DNA of 35,479 nucleotides from Nemertoderma westbladi (lineage: Eukaryota; Xenacoelomorpha; Nemertodermatida; Nemertodermatidae). The notes beneath the pieces were generated by a model that searched no databases, was not told where the DNA came from, and was given only the letters and a program-made list of their open reading frames with translations. A program made the position numbers and the translations under genes. Shown here in pieces: positions 10,558 to 22,400 of this stretch; position 1 is the stretch's first letter; every line of letters starts with the position of its first letter. The stretch covers positions 1-35,479 of the forward strand of contig JAUCBJ010003154.1 in assembly GCA_032718475.1 (NCBI GenBank), written 5' to 3'.

Positions 10558-11964
10558 TGTCGTTATTCTGGTACATGGATCCCCCCCCCCCCCCAAATTT
10601 TTCTACAAATCTTAATGAGATTGCATGAAATTTGAAACTGAGTTAGTTTCACCTCCCTCCTCCTTACTGGGTGAGCCAGAATTTTTATTTTTGCATTCAA
10701 TCTTTAGCTACAGTACAAGCGTTTGAAAAAGGTGTCTCCGGTGATATTTCACCAGTTACACTGCAGTTATTCATGAACCTTATCGCGATTTGTTGGTAGA
10801 AATAGAAAGCTAACCATGCAAGAATTCCAAAATGTAAAAATATTTGAATTTTGTTGTGCAATAGCTGAGATATGAGCGTTCAAAAGTTTCATGGTTTTGC
10901 ACCTGCCACCTGCGTGAGGCTGTTTATTCTATTAAATAAAAACACTATATTCTAGAACATTTTATTTATGTATGAATAGCTACATAATAGTATGTTTAAA
11001 GAAGCATTGCAATGTTGCCCAGCTATGTACGGGATAAACAAAATGTTCCAGAATATTATGTATTTATTAAATAGAGTAAATGGCGTGCAGGGGAAGCAAA
11101 TACATGCAACTTTCGAATGCCCATAATCTCGGCTATTTATCTACCAAATTCTTGTTTTTGTTTTCAAAATGTTTTTACATTTTTGGAATCCGTGCACGAC
11201 TAGCTTTAAGGGGGGGTGTACACCATTTTGGTCAAAAATATGTCGAATAATGGTATATTATAATGCACCATTGAATGGTGTTTCGAAATCTGAAAACCGC
11301 TATTTAATAGCTCTTTTAGTTTTCAAGTTATAACAATTTCCATTTAGGGATTCCTATTGAAATTACTATTACTATGTATAATGAAAGGTCGATTATCTCC
11401 AAATATTTTTTTTATGAAATTGTCAACTTCAAAACCCTACTACTTCTATAATTTTTGAGCAATTTGTCTGAAAGTTTCTGTGGGTGTCTAGATAGCCACC
11501 CTGCATAAAAGTATCAGACAACTTTTCGAAATTATTTGTTAATAAAATTTAATACAATTTTTATAACAAACCTAAAAATTTAGACTAAATTTGCAGCGCC
11601 ACCTAGCGGTGCAGAATTATTTTTACAAAATTTCGCCTGATAGTTATGTTGCCCCATCTTTGATCTATCATATAAAAAAACTTTCATGTGATTAGATTCA
11701 AAACTGTAAAAGCCTTAAATTAGTACTACTGTAACAAATCATAATACGATTGAAGAATAACTGTGGTGTGACTGGTGCAATTTCGCCGGAAACACTATTT
11801 TCAAAAGATTGTAGCTAAAGAATGAAAGCGAAAATAAAAATTCTGGCTCACCCAGTATGGAGGAGGGAGGTGAAACTATCTCTGTTTCAAATTTCATGCA
11901 ATCTCATTAAGATTTGTAGAACAATTTGGGGGTGGGGGGTGGTCCATGTACCAGAATAACGACA
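10558..11964. mobile_element. Foldback DNA element with long nested inverted repeats, non-autonomous
   Basis: The terminal arms 10558-10799 and 11722-11964 match in inverted orientation at roughly 85-90% and both start TGTCGTTATTCTGG. A second inverted pair lies inside (10806-10985 with 11030-11207). The left half is therefore one continuous arm of about 430 bp, while the right half is interrupted by about 510 bp of unpaired sequence (11208-11721). No transposase reading frame is present. The flanks TTTTC and CTATT do not show a target duplication. The element begins 7 bp from the preceding inverted-repeat element. The superfamily cannot be assigned from this copy. Confidence 0.75.
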
Positions 11965-12079
11965 CTATTCCAGGACATGGTGTAGTATGTATTACAGTAC
12001 ACGAAGTGGGGCCTTCGCGCAGCACGTGAAATGAGTTAATGCTAAGTATCAACTCGAAAGGATTATAAAAACATAGGAG

Positions 12080-12888
12080 AAGATTTTCCCGGAAAACGTT
12101 AACCCTCTAGCGGGAGACTGGGTAACTGAAGAAGGAAGGATTAGTTTCCCTACAAAGCCACAGCATATGGTCTATTACATATCTACCAAGTTTCCGATTG
12201 ACGGATCATAAATAACGAAATGTTGGAAGGTTTTCACTTTCATACATTTAGCCCTCTAGCGGCATATTAAAGAACTACGGATCGATCACCTTCCTCACAA
12301 AGACGAGGCATGTGGTCTAGTACATACCGGTACTGTATATTCCAAAATTCAGCTTAAATAGATTAAGATCAAGGAATTCGCGAAGGTTATCACTTTCCTA
12401 CATTTCGCCCTCTAGCGGCAGACTCGAAAACTCCGGACCGATTACTGTCCACACAAAGACTTAGGATGTCTTCTAGTACATATATGACAAGTTTCAGCGT
12501 AATCAGATCATAAACAAATAAATGGAAGAATAATTTCACATTCGGGACATTTCGCCCTCTAGCGGCAGACTGGAGAACTGCAGACAGATTAGCCTCCTTT
12601 GAAATTTACAGCTAATGGTCTAGTACATACTTCCCAAGTTTCAGCTTAAACGGATTAAAAGCAAAGAAATGGGTGGCCATTTAATGTTTAGATATGTGGC
12701 CCTCTACCGGCAGACTGGAAAACTTCGGACCGATTACAATCCACACAAAGACTCAGGATGTCATCTAGTACATATATGACAAGTTTCAGCGTAATCAGAT
12801 CATAAACAACTAAATGGAAGAATAATTTCACATTCGGGACATTTCGCCCTCTAGCGGCAGACTGGAGAACTGCAGACAGATTAGCCTC
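12080..12888. repeat. Satellite array, ~147-bp monomers in ~294-bp dimers (left part)
   Basis: The core GCCCTCTAGCGGCAGACT recurs at about 12102, 12251, 12417, 12554, 12699 and 12846 with variants. Two monomer types alternate: one with TTAGCCTCCTTTGAAATT, one with CCACACAAAGACTCAGG. The later copies are nearly identical between dimers, while the first three are more diverged, as at an array edge. The array is cut at 12888 by the BEL insertion and resumes after it. Confidence 0.9.
12884..12888 (+). other. Target-site duplication GCCTC (left)
   Basis: The satellite reads TTAGCCTC up to the LTR. The same five bases follow the 3' LTR and lead on into CTTTGAAATT, as in the intact monomer at about 12590. 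Confidence 0.9.
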
Positions 12889-14180
12889 TGTAAAAGCTTC
12901 TGTGGGATATAACTGGCCCCTTTGCTTCGCAATCCAGTTTCCCCCCAGGCGCTGGAATACTCTAAAAAGGTTCTCTAACTGTATATATATTCCCCTCGCC
13001 CGCAAGGTACCGTTATAGGTGTTTTAACGGACATAAAAGTCATTCTGCTATATACGTGTTTTGGCGGACATGGTAAGGCAAAAAACCTGCAATGCACCAA
13101 ATACCTTTCACAGCTTAGCCGTGATGATTCATATTACGACATCTAACAGCTGGTTGCTGACATGGAAACAGCCATTGGACGCATGGTTCTTTGTTTGGCT
13201 TGAGCCAATCAGAGCGATTTTTCCTGTCGACGTGTAGCTTTTCGGCCGATCATAAGGAGAGTGTTCAGTCTTACTGTTTTTTCTTGATACTTTGTTGTTA
13301 TTGCTATCTAGGCCAGGAACAACGGCTCTAGAGTCAATTCGTTTCATACTTTTAGAAGAAACATTAGTAGGCTTAAATTATAGAGCGTATGACTGTTATC
13401 AATACAATGCAATTCAGTCAAATTCATAACACATCATATATCAATTTATATCAACTTGTTTCTATTCTTGTATTATCGGTGCAATATACATTATTATACT
13501 GCTGTTTACTATTGTGTTTGGTTGAACAATATTTGGAGAACATATATAAAGAACCCAAATTTCCCAATTTTCTTGATACACTACAGGTTAGAGAGACGGG
13601 TTATATATAGCGATTGCGACTTATATTGTTGTGGTTTGTAGTGAATTTAATGCTATTTGATAAGCCCTACATGAGTCAATTGCTGTTCGCTTTATATATG
13701 ATAAAATTCATTGACGGTCGGCAAATTAGTGAGCAGTATTGTGTGTTACCGGTAGTGTGCATGATTGTGATTGATAACTAAGCATTTCCTAAAGAATGCG
13801 CCTCATACGTGAATCTTAAGCCTTACCGACTTACCGTTGTGATTAGTATAAGTCATATCTCTGTTTACTTAGATAGAGCGCCACGTCCTAAAGGAACTGT
13901 TAATATTTCCCGAAAGTGAATAATATTAGTCAGAAATTAATTATTAACGATCAATCGAATAATACAATACAGTAAGCTTCACTGCAATAATAATCTAAGC
14001 CCTCAGAATCCAGTCTCCCGGGAATATCCAGCGGGTGAATGGACGCGCACTAGGCTGGCTTCTGCTAATGTTGTGTTTATTGGTATTAAATATTTGTTAT
14101 CTTCTAAAGTATATTTATAAACCAAAAGACATATAAATTTTGGCAGGTTAAACTGCTAAAGGTCTTCAAAAGCGCGTACA
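12889..14180 (+). repeat. 5' LTR of the BEL element
   Basis: It starts TGTAAAAGCTTC and ends GCGCGTACA. A TATATAAA box at 13543-13550 is the best promoter candidate. Short ORFs on both strands are not convincing as genes and are shared with the 3' LTR only because the LTRs are copies. Confidence 0.95.
13543..13550 (+). promoter_or_regulatory. TATA box candidate in 5' LTR
   Basis: TATATAAA midway through the LTR, in a suitable position to start the genomic RNA. The 3' LTR has the same box at 28245-28252. Confidence 0.4.
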
Positions 14181-14246
14181 ATAACAGTCATTGACTTTAT
14201 TGCAGTAAGCAATAAAGTTGAAAGTACCGGTCAACCGGTAAACCTG

Positions 14247-14375
14247 AACCGGTACTTCTGTAGGTCAGTAGGCCCAACTGGCAGAACCGGTACTGCTGTA
14301 GGTCCGTAGGTCCAACTATCAGAACCGGTACTTCTGTAGGTCTGTAGGCCCAACTGTCCTAACCGGTACTTCCAA
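14247..14375 (+). repeat. 38-bp tandem repeat, 3.3 copies, in BEL leader
   Basis: AACCGGTACTTCTGTAGG and the following 20 bases repeat at 14247, 14285, 14323 and, partly, 14361, with an exact 38-bp spacing and a few substitutions. Confidence 0.9.
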
Positions 14376-14542
14376 TATAAGTACATTAGTATTATTTCGA
14401 TTGTGATCTATAGTATATTGTAGGCTGCCAGGGGAATAGGGATTGATCACCCCTCATTCCTTTGTATAGTTTACTTATTTCTGTCAGTTTTATTTCCTAG
14501 TAAGTTAATATTGAGCTGAAGACGTGTAAGTCTGCTCAGATT

Positions 14543-15130
14543 GTTCAGATAATTGTAGGCCGGACTGTTGTCGGATTGTTGTTGAGTTTGGAGAGATTAC
14601 GGCGTGTGTAGAGTTTGTCCGATAGAGTGCCAGTTAGTAAGTTGGGGCAGCCATAGCTGTAAGGTCAATCCCCTCTTAAAGAATAAGTCGTACTACCGTG
14701 TTAGAACGCATACTAACTAACAATTTTGGAATCTGCACATACTGTAGTTTATTTAGGCTTGACAGTATTCTGCCAGCGCTTTGGACTGTGTTTGTTTGTG
14801 TAGTCTGTTCAGGTACCGTAATAGTTATTACTCAGATATTTTGTAGGCTGGATTGTTGTCTAGCTATTATTAGGTCTGAAAAGATTGCTGCTTGTGTAGA
14901 GTTTGTCTGATAAAGTGCCAGTTAGTAAGCTGGGGCAGCCATAGCTGTAAGGTCAATCCCCTCTTAAAGAATAAGTCGTACTACCGTGTTAGAACGCATA
15001 CTAACTAACCGTTTTGGAATCTGCACATACAGTAGTTTATTTAGGCTTGGTGGTAGTCTGCCAGCGTTTGGTTTGTATTTGTTTGAGTATTCTGTACGGG
15101 TAGCGTAATATTTATTATTCAGAGTTTATG
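14543..15130 (+). repeat. 288-bp tandem repeat, about two copies, in BEL leader
   Basis: The block containing GCCAGTTAGTAAG, GGGGCAGCCATAGCTG, CCCCTCTTAAAGAATAAG and TCGTACTACCGTG occurs at about 14630 and again 288 bp later. The flanking parts of the unit are more diverged and a fragment of a third copy follows near 15115. The central 90 bp is best preserved, which may reflect a function in the leader RNA or simply recency. Confidence 0.85.
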
Positions 15131-16413
15131 CGATTATTCGCAACATTCATGTCCCCAAGTTTATTCCTACAGTAATTGTGTTTGTTACACATACCGTTAT
15201 AGTTAAATTAACCCCGGTACTACACGGGCTGCTTGGCGTAGGACAAGACTGGTGACTTTGTGCTCTGGTCACTCCAGCAGATGCCGTGGTTCTTTTAACT
15301 GTTCAAGTATATTTAACTACTGATTATTTGTTGTACCAGTACTTGTACCTAATTTAGGGTTTAGTGTACAGTGCTTTCCGAAGTAATTAGTGTGTAGGCA
15401 GTATATTTGTGTTGTAAAGTGGTTAATAGGCACGCTGGATCTGGTAGTCCGCGGTAATTAACTTCTAGGTAGGAACACTCCGTGATACATAACGTAGTAC
15501 CTATAGCGATACGGTTATAGGTCGTCAGGCGGTGGTATTTTCCTATCTGGACAACGCAGTGTATTTACTACTACTTATTATTTTCAAATACCGTAGTACC
15601 CTGTCCTTTGTAATAACCAGAAATCTAACCCTTTGTTAGGCTGGTTTGTAGACTTCCTGTAAAATTACCCTAAAAATTCGTACGTAATATTTTTGTTGTG
15701 TTTAATTAGAGATTTAATCTCACCCGTATCGTACGTAATTTGTAGTATTAAGTAACTTAGGTAAATTAGAATTATCAGTTTTAGTGTCCAATAAATAGCA
15801 CTTCACTGAGAGCGCACAGCTTCTGTGTAGTGACCCCCCAGAAATAATAACATTTATTTCAAATATTGACAAAACCCATTTTAAACGGGTATATATCTAT
15901 TATAAATCAACTCAAACGATTTATAAATAGTAGGCCTGCCATACAACAACTAGGTCTAAAAATCAGTTGGACTACTGCTTAAATAACGGTAACAAAGTAA
16001 GTTAAAGTAACCAAGTAACCCTAAAATATTCAGAAAATCAATTATTCTAAAATAATTGACATACCGGTATTTACCATAGGCTTATTATATTTATTTCTAT
16101 AAATTTGAGCTGAAATCATACCGGTATTCTGTAATTAATTCTAGTTTATGATTATACTTATATATACTATAAGTGTGAGCTGTATACCGGTATTCACGAT
16201 AGGCCTATTATATATTTATATATATTTGTGCTGAAATTGTATACCGGTACTCTGTGACAAACATAGTTTACAATACTTATATATATATTATAAGCGCATA
16301 CCGGTATTCTAATACTGCAATAAATTACCGGTACTAGGCCAACGGTCATACTGAATTACTAGACTTGCTTTAACTGTAACTATAGCAGTAAGCATTCAAC
16401 TGTATAGCTAAAC

Positions 16414-19400
16414 ATGTCTGACACTCAGCCAAACCTGTCAGACAGCCTAATCGATACAACCATCTGTGACACAGATAGGAGTGTTGAGCGATTAAGAAAG
16501 GAGTTCAGCTCACCTCCTACTGAAAGAAAAGTCATCCCTCCAGTAGTGATATCGGACCCTAAGCTAATCCAACACCGTAGGTCCATCATCGGCACTCGGG
16601 CCCAAGTCAAACGGAACCAGGAAGCAGCTGTCCCACAGCAGCAACAGCCTAGTCAAGAAACTTGTTCCCAGCGATCCGATAGCTCCAGTAGTTCGGATAC
16701 TGTCGAACTGACCCCCGAACGCGGATTGCAGATGACGGCTAAAGCCTACTCGGACCCCCTTCTCACCCTTCCTGCCGCAGTGCTAACTACTATATTGATT
16801 GCGGTGGAGGAACATCAAGCCGACTGGGCGAGAAATAAGCGAGCGACCCAAGATAATTATGCGGGATACGCCAGGGAAGAATTGATGTCGATTGTCGAGT
16901 CACAATGGAACTTTCCCGGACCCGGACTCCCGTTAGATCTGTCCGAGGCTACTTGGGAAGATATACACAGGATGGGAGTGGCTAAAGATACTATGGATCC
17001 AGCTGTTTGGAAGAGGTCGGCAGCAGGATATGTGCAGGGATTCTTCGGCTCCTTAGAGAGATTAGAAGAACAACTGTTTCGACAACCCCAAGGACCTCAA
17101 GAGCAGGAAGAACTGCTATATCAAGTATGCGAAAGAACCCTACGCATTCGACTAATCCTATCGGCTTTTGAGGAAACTTCCAAAAGAAGACAGGACACGT
17201 CGCTGCAGGTTGCTGTCAAAACTTGGTTCCAGCGGGTAGGTCTCCAAGTACAAGAAACAGAACAGTGGAAATCCCAGCTGTCGGAGAGACTAACTTATGA
17301 AGAACCAACCGATGCCACCCTTTCTAAAGTGGAAGGCGAAGAGACCTCAGAGAAACCACGAACGAGAGACGCCATCGACATTTATCTGTCCGACTATCAG
17401 CGATTCCTAGGAGACGAAGAGTTGAGGAGACAGCTGTCTGGACTTTCCCCCAATAGTGAAGGAACCCAGCGTGTGTTAGATTCAATTGATGCTGAAATGT
17501 TAGCTGCTAACCAAGCTGAGTTTGATGAAAAGCTCCGCCTCACTAGAGTCCAAGAAGAACTAGTAAAGAAAAAACGGATAGAGGACCGAAAGGCAGCTGC
17601 AGTAACAGCGGCAATGGCCGAAGTGGAAGCAGAAAGAAAAGCGACTGTGGCAGCAGCAAAGGCAGTGGCAGAAGCAGAACGGAGAGCCTCTGAGGAGACT
17701 ACCCAACTTGAGTTGGAAAATCTGCAAGAGACGCAAGACAACATAAATAAACAGTTAACTGCTAGTCACATGCAGATGATGAGAAAATCTACTCCTAAAC
17801 GCCAGGGATATACGTCATCGGAGGAAAGCGAAACCACCGATCCTGAAGGCGGAGGAAATAGATCTCGTCTAAGCAGGCGTAGAAAAACATCTTACCGTCA
17901 CAAATTGCCTGATTTGCCCCCAGCTGTTAGAAGACAACTAGCTAGCACAGACTTAAGTAGTATAGAACCTACAGACCAAATTATTAAGGTCAAAAGACTC
18001 CCTACTATAGTTGATGAGCCTGAAATAATTAGGCCTGTCGTTCCCAGAGTCACTCCTGTGTTAGAGACCCCTGTACTTCCAGAGCTTAACTCTAAATTCC
18101 CTTTACACAGTACTACACTGCCTGTGCCCGGTAGAACAGTCCATGAGAATATCCCTGTCCTGGAAGCTGAGAGAGAAATCAAAGATTTGTCTCCCGTCGT
18201 CCCACGTCAGCCCGCTACAATGTTGGCGACTCCCGCTTCGGCGGTCGAGTGGGTAGAGGAGGGACGGCGGGGGATGAATCTCCTGCTCGGACAGATGCAG
18301 GAGACTGTCCACCAGCTTAAGGGAACAGTAAGGGAAAGTAGGGCCGAACTGCAAGAAGTGCAGCAAAGTATCACGCTAGAACGCGACAAATTAGTCAATA
18401 TACAAAAGGGCATACCAATACCCCCTGTAACATTGTGTCAACCTGTTAGGTCTGAAGTATTACATGCGCAAGGTGTGGAGCCTACACGCATCTATACTGC
18501 TAGTGAAGTAGAAACTCCTATAGCAAACCCTATTAAGGGTGATTATGTTGTTAACGATATTCCCTATAGACCTGATAATGATCCGAGAAATTTATATACC
18601 GATAATTCGATATTAAATAACACGATGGCCCAAGAAAGCTTTACGCGGCAGATGGCTAGAACAGAAGCCCGCCAAGCGGTCAAAGTGGGAGAGATCGTCA
18701 AATTCAATGGAGATGAGATGAAATGGTTACCTTTCAATGAATATTACAAAGACAGCATACAGAACTCTGTGCTATCTAACGGAGAGAAACTTAGGTTCCT
18801 CATCAAGTGCTTGGAAGGACCTCCCAAGTTAATGGCATTAAAGTTTATTGGACATCCAGAAGGATTAAGACAAGTTTGGGATACATTAAACATCAGGTAT
18901 GGTAACAAGGATAACATAGCTAAGTATTTGTATACCAAATTAGTAGCCCCCCGACACTTCCTTAGTAGCGGGATTATAGAGTTTTCCGATGAAATTCAGG
19001 AGATCTGTAGACAATTGGACTGGTTAGGTAAGTCTCATGAATATCAGAGTTCAATGGTTATTGGAGCCGTAGTCTCTACTTTACCAAAGGGTGGAGTATG
19101 TACACGCTGGGACAAGAAAGTGTTGTACATGAATGAACAACAACGACGAAGTCCTACCATGGCTGATCTCATGTCCTTCTTAGATGGTGAGGTAAAACTA
19201 CAACTCATCAAGCAGTCCAGAGAGAAAACATCGGAAAATAAGGTAAGTGAGAAACCCGCTTCTAGGAGAAGAATAACACCGGTGTGTTACACTGACGACG
19301 GCGAAAGCCAAGTTTCTCAAGAAGAGGACAGCGGGAAAGACACTGACCGATCTTACTACGTTGACAAAACCCCAAAAGATGTAAGTAAATATAAGGCTCG

Positions 19401-22400
19401 AAACAACGATAGGAGAGAACAGGTTGCCAAGACCCCCCCTCAGTCTCCTAACAGAATGCACCGAAGAAAACCCGAAGAAAAAACGAGAGTGCATCAAGTT
19501 ACCCAAGGTAAAGTGAGTAACATAAAACCTAACTGTGCGCTATGCGACGGGACCCACCGTTTGAGTGCGTGTGCTGAATTTCTAAAGAAATCCCTTGTAG
19601 ACAGACGTGCAGTTGTGTGGGACAAGCGGTTATGCTATAATTGCCTCAGACCAGGATACCAACGGCGAACCTGTTACTCCGACATAAAGTGTACAAAGTG
19701 TGGCGCGAAACATCACATCTTGTTACACAGTGAGTTCGAACGAGACAAACAGAGTCAGGTAAGTGAGCCCGAACTACATGTCCAATTCAGTGATGTAAAC
19801 GACACTGATCAGGAGTCTGAGATGGAAGGATTCTATACTGACGAATTCTCCGACGCCAACGAATCCTGTTATCTAATCAATACCGCAGTGTATCGAGCAC
19901 TTACTTATGAAAAGGACACCAACGATGAGTTTCCCCCAACTACTTTTGCCAAACAACCATCTTGGAAAGCTCCAACTTCCAACGTAGGAATCAGAGAATT
20001 TCCTGTAGTGCAGGTAAGAGTTCACGGTCTTAACAAAAGTTACATAGTGAACGCCCTCCTTGACTCCGGCAGCACAGGAACATTCATCGATCAAGAATTA
20101 GCCGAAGATATCTTTGCTGGACAACCCAAATTCCGGACTAAATTGAATATGTCAGGAATTATGCAGGTTTGGAAATCTACCTTAACGGCAGATTACTATG
20201 TAGGTGTGTTGTCCACCCCCCAGGATAAGATAGGAGCACAAGGTATAAGGTCGGTAAAAATGGTGGCTATAAAGAACTTCGCTGCTACTCAAGCAGACCT
20301 TTATAATTGGGACGAGGATGAGAGCATCCAACATCTTAAGATACCTCGATTCCAGACAGATTATCCTGGAGTGCAAATACTCATCGGCCAGAACGCGCAT
20401 GAGGCGCTCGAAACATTAGAGAAACGGCCTGCTCAACCGCAGCCACTGCAAACCTATGCGGTAAGAACTAGAGTAGGTTGGTACTTTACTGGCCCTTCCC
20501 GCAGGACTCTCGAAGAGAGAATGCCACAAGAACAAACATACCAAGTACAAGATTGGGAAGTGGAGAGCAGTGAGGTGGACGAACTAACTGAGAGGACACC
20601 ATACTCCTCAGATAATGACGACATCTACCAACTCTTCGATGAAGAGAACACAATCGACCTACTTACAGAAAACCAAACTTGGAAAAGTCAGGTGAACCTA
20701 TGTCAACTGATTCACCCATCGGAACCCATCGCTTACAATGACGAACTAAACGATGAGATAGAGCGCTACAACGTTAGAACTCGGGACGAACTAGCCGTAC
20801 GATTCTTTACTCAGGAACTGGTAGAGCCCCATTCATATGATAAGGCTCTATCGATAGAAGAAGAAAGAGCCAAGCAAATCCAGGAAACAACTACACGTTT
20901 TTTAAAGGACCAAGGTAGGTATGAAATCGGCCTACCATTTCGAAAACGAGAACCTAGATTTATAAATAACAGACCCTTGGCAGAGAAAAGAATCGCTCAA
21001 TTATATCGACGCCTTACAGCTAATGCTTCAGCGAAAGAAATGTACCAAACTCAGCTGAAGAAATTTATAACAAAGGGATACGCGGAGAGAGTACTGGAAG
21101 GAACACCAGTGACTGAGAGAACGTATTATTTAACACATCATTACGTTCCCAAACCCGGTAAACCCCATGAAGTAAGAGTCGTATTCGATGGCTCTGCTCT
21201 ATATATGGGCCAATCCCTCAATTCCGAGTTGTTACCAGGACCCAACTTACTCCAATCTTTGTTGGGAATACTTTTAAGATTAAGACAATATTCCATCGCG
21301 TTCGCCTCCGATATCGAAGGAATGTTCTTACAAGTCAAGGCGCTGGATCGAGATAGAGACAGCCTGAGATTTCTGTGGTGGCCTGAAGGAGACCTCAATC
21401 AGAAACCGGTAGAATATTGGATGACCATCCAGGCTTTTGGAATCATATCAAGCCCTTCCAACGCCTGCTCCGTGGTGCGAACCACTGCGAATGACAACCG
21501 AGACTCCTTCTCAAAAGAGGTGATAGACAACATAAAACGCAATATATACATGGACGACAATTTAAGGTCCCTTCCATCAGTAGAAGAAGCCATAGCTGTC
21601 GCGAAAGGAACGGTAGAGTGTTTGAAAAGAGGTGGATTTCGACTGACGAAATTCACTAGCAACTCTCGTGAGTTTCTGGAAGCCATACCGGTAGAAGACC
21701 GCGGAGCGAAAGATCTAGATTTAATAAAGGACGATCTTCCTGAAACCAAGACGCTAGGCTTGAAGTGGGACACTGAAAGAGACATCCTGTTTTTTCAGTT
21801 AAAACAGCGAGATAATCCAGTTCGGACCAAACGGATTTGTTTAAGTATCCTGAGCACTTATTTCGACCCATTGGGATTTATTAGCCCAGTTATATTGATT
21901 GCTCGGAGTTTAGTACAACAAATGTGGCTTGAAAACCACTCATGGGACGATCCGCTTAAAGGGGAATTGTTAAAGAAATGGATGAAATGGGAAGATTCTC
22001 TACCTGCCATCGAGAACTTTATAATTTCCCGTGCATATTTTGGTCATGTTCTTCCTACATATTCCTATCAACTCCATGTGTTTGGAGACGCCAGCGACAT
22101 GGGAATAGGTATAGTAGCATATCTGCGAGTCGAAACTCCGGATGGAATCAAAGTCGCCTTGGTTACCTCTAAGGCACTGATTAACAACAAGTTAAAGGTT
22201 CCTCGAGCGGAGTTAAAGGCGGCTTTATACGCTACAGCCATCGGCCGGAACGTAACGGAACAAGTCGACTATCCACTGGAGAAAACGGTTTATTGGACCG
22301 ACGCTTTACTCGTGTTGGAGTATCTCACCAATGAAGTCTGTCAGTTTAGCGTTTTTGTTACTAATCGAGTAGCTATTATTCTTAGTCGCACAAAGATAGA

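Larger units (their letters stand above)
14181..16413 (+). other. Long untranslated leader of the BEL element
   Basis: A 2.2-kb stretch between the LTR and the gag start. No TGG-initiated tRNA primer-binding site is seen in the first 60 nt. Instead a perfect 10-bp hairpin sits at 14194-14218 (ACTTTATTGC, loop AGTAA, GCAATAAAGT). The leader also holds a 38-bp and a 288-bp tandem repeat, listed separately. Late in the leader several TATATATA and ACCGGTA words occur. No convincing reading frame is present. Confidence 0.7.

Noticed and set aside
10553-11969. Target-site duplication for the large foldback.
   Set aside because: The flanks TTTTC and CTATT do not match at any usual length.
13129-13641. 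Short ORFs in the LTR, including a hydrophobic plus-strand one, repeated in the 3' LTR.
   Set aside because: Their presence twice only reflects LTR identity; no domain or favourable start context was seen.
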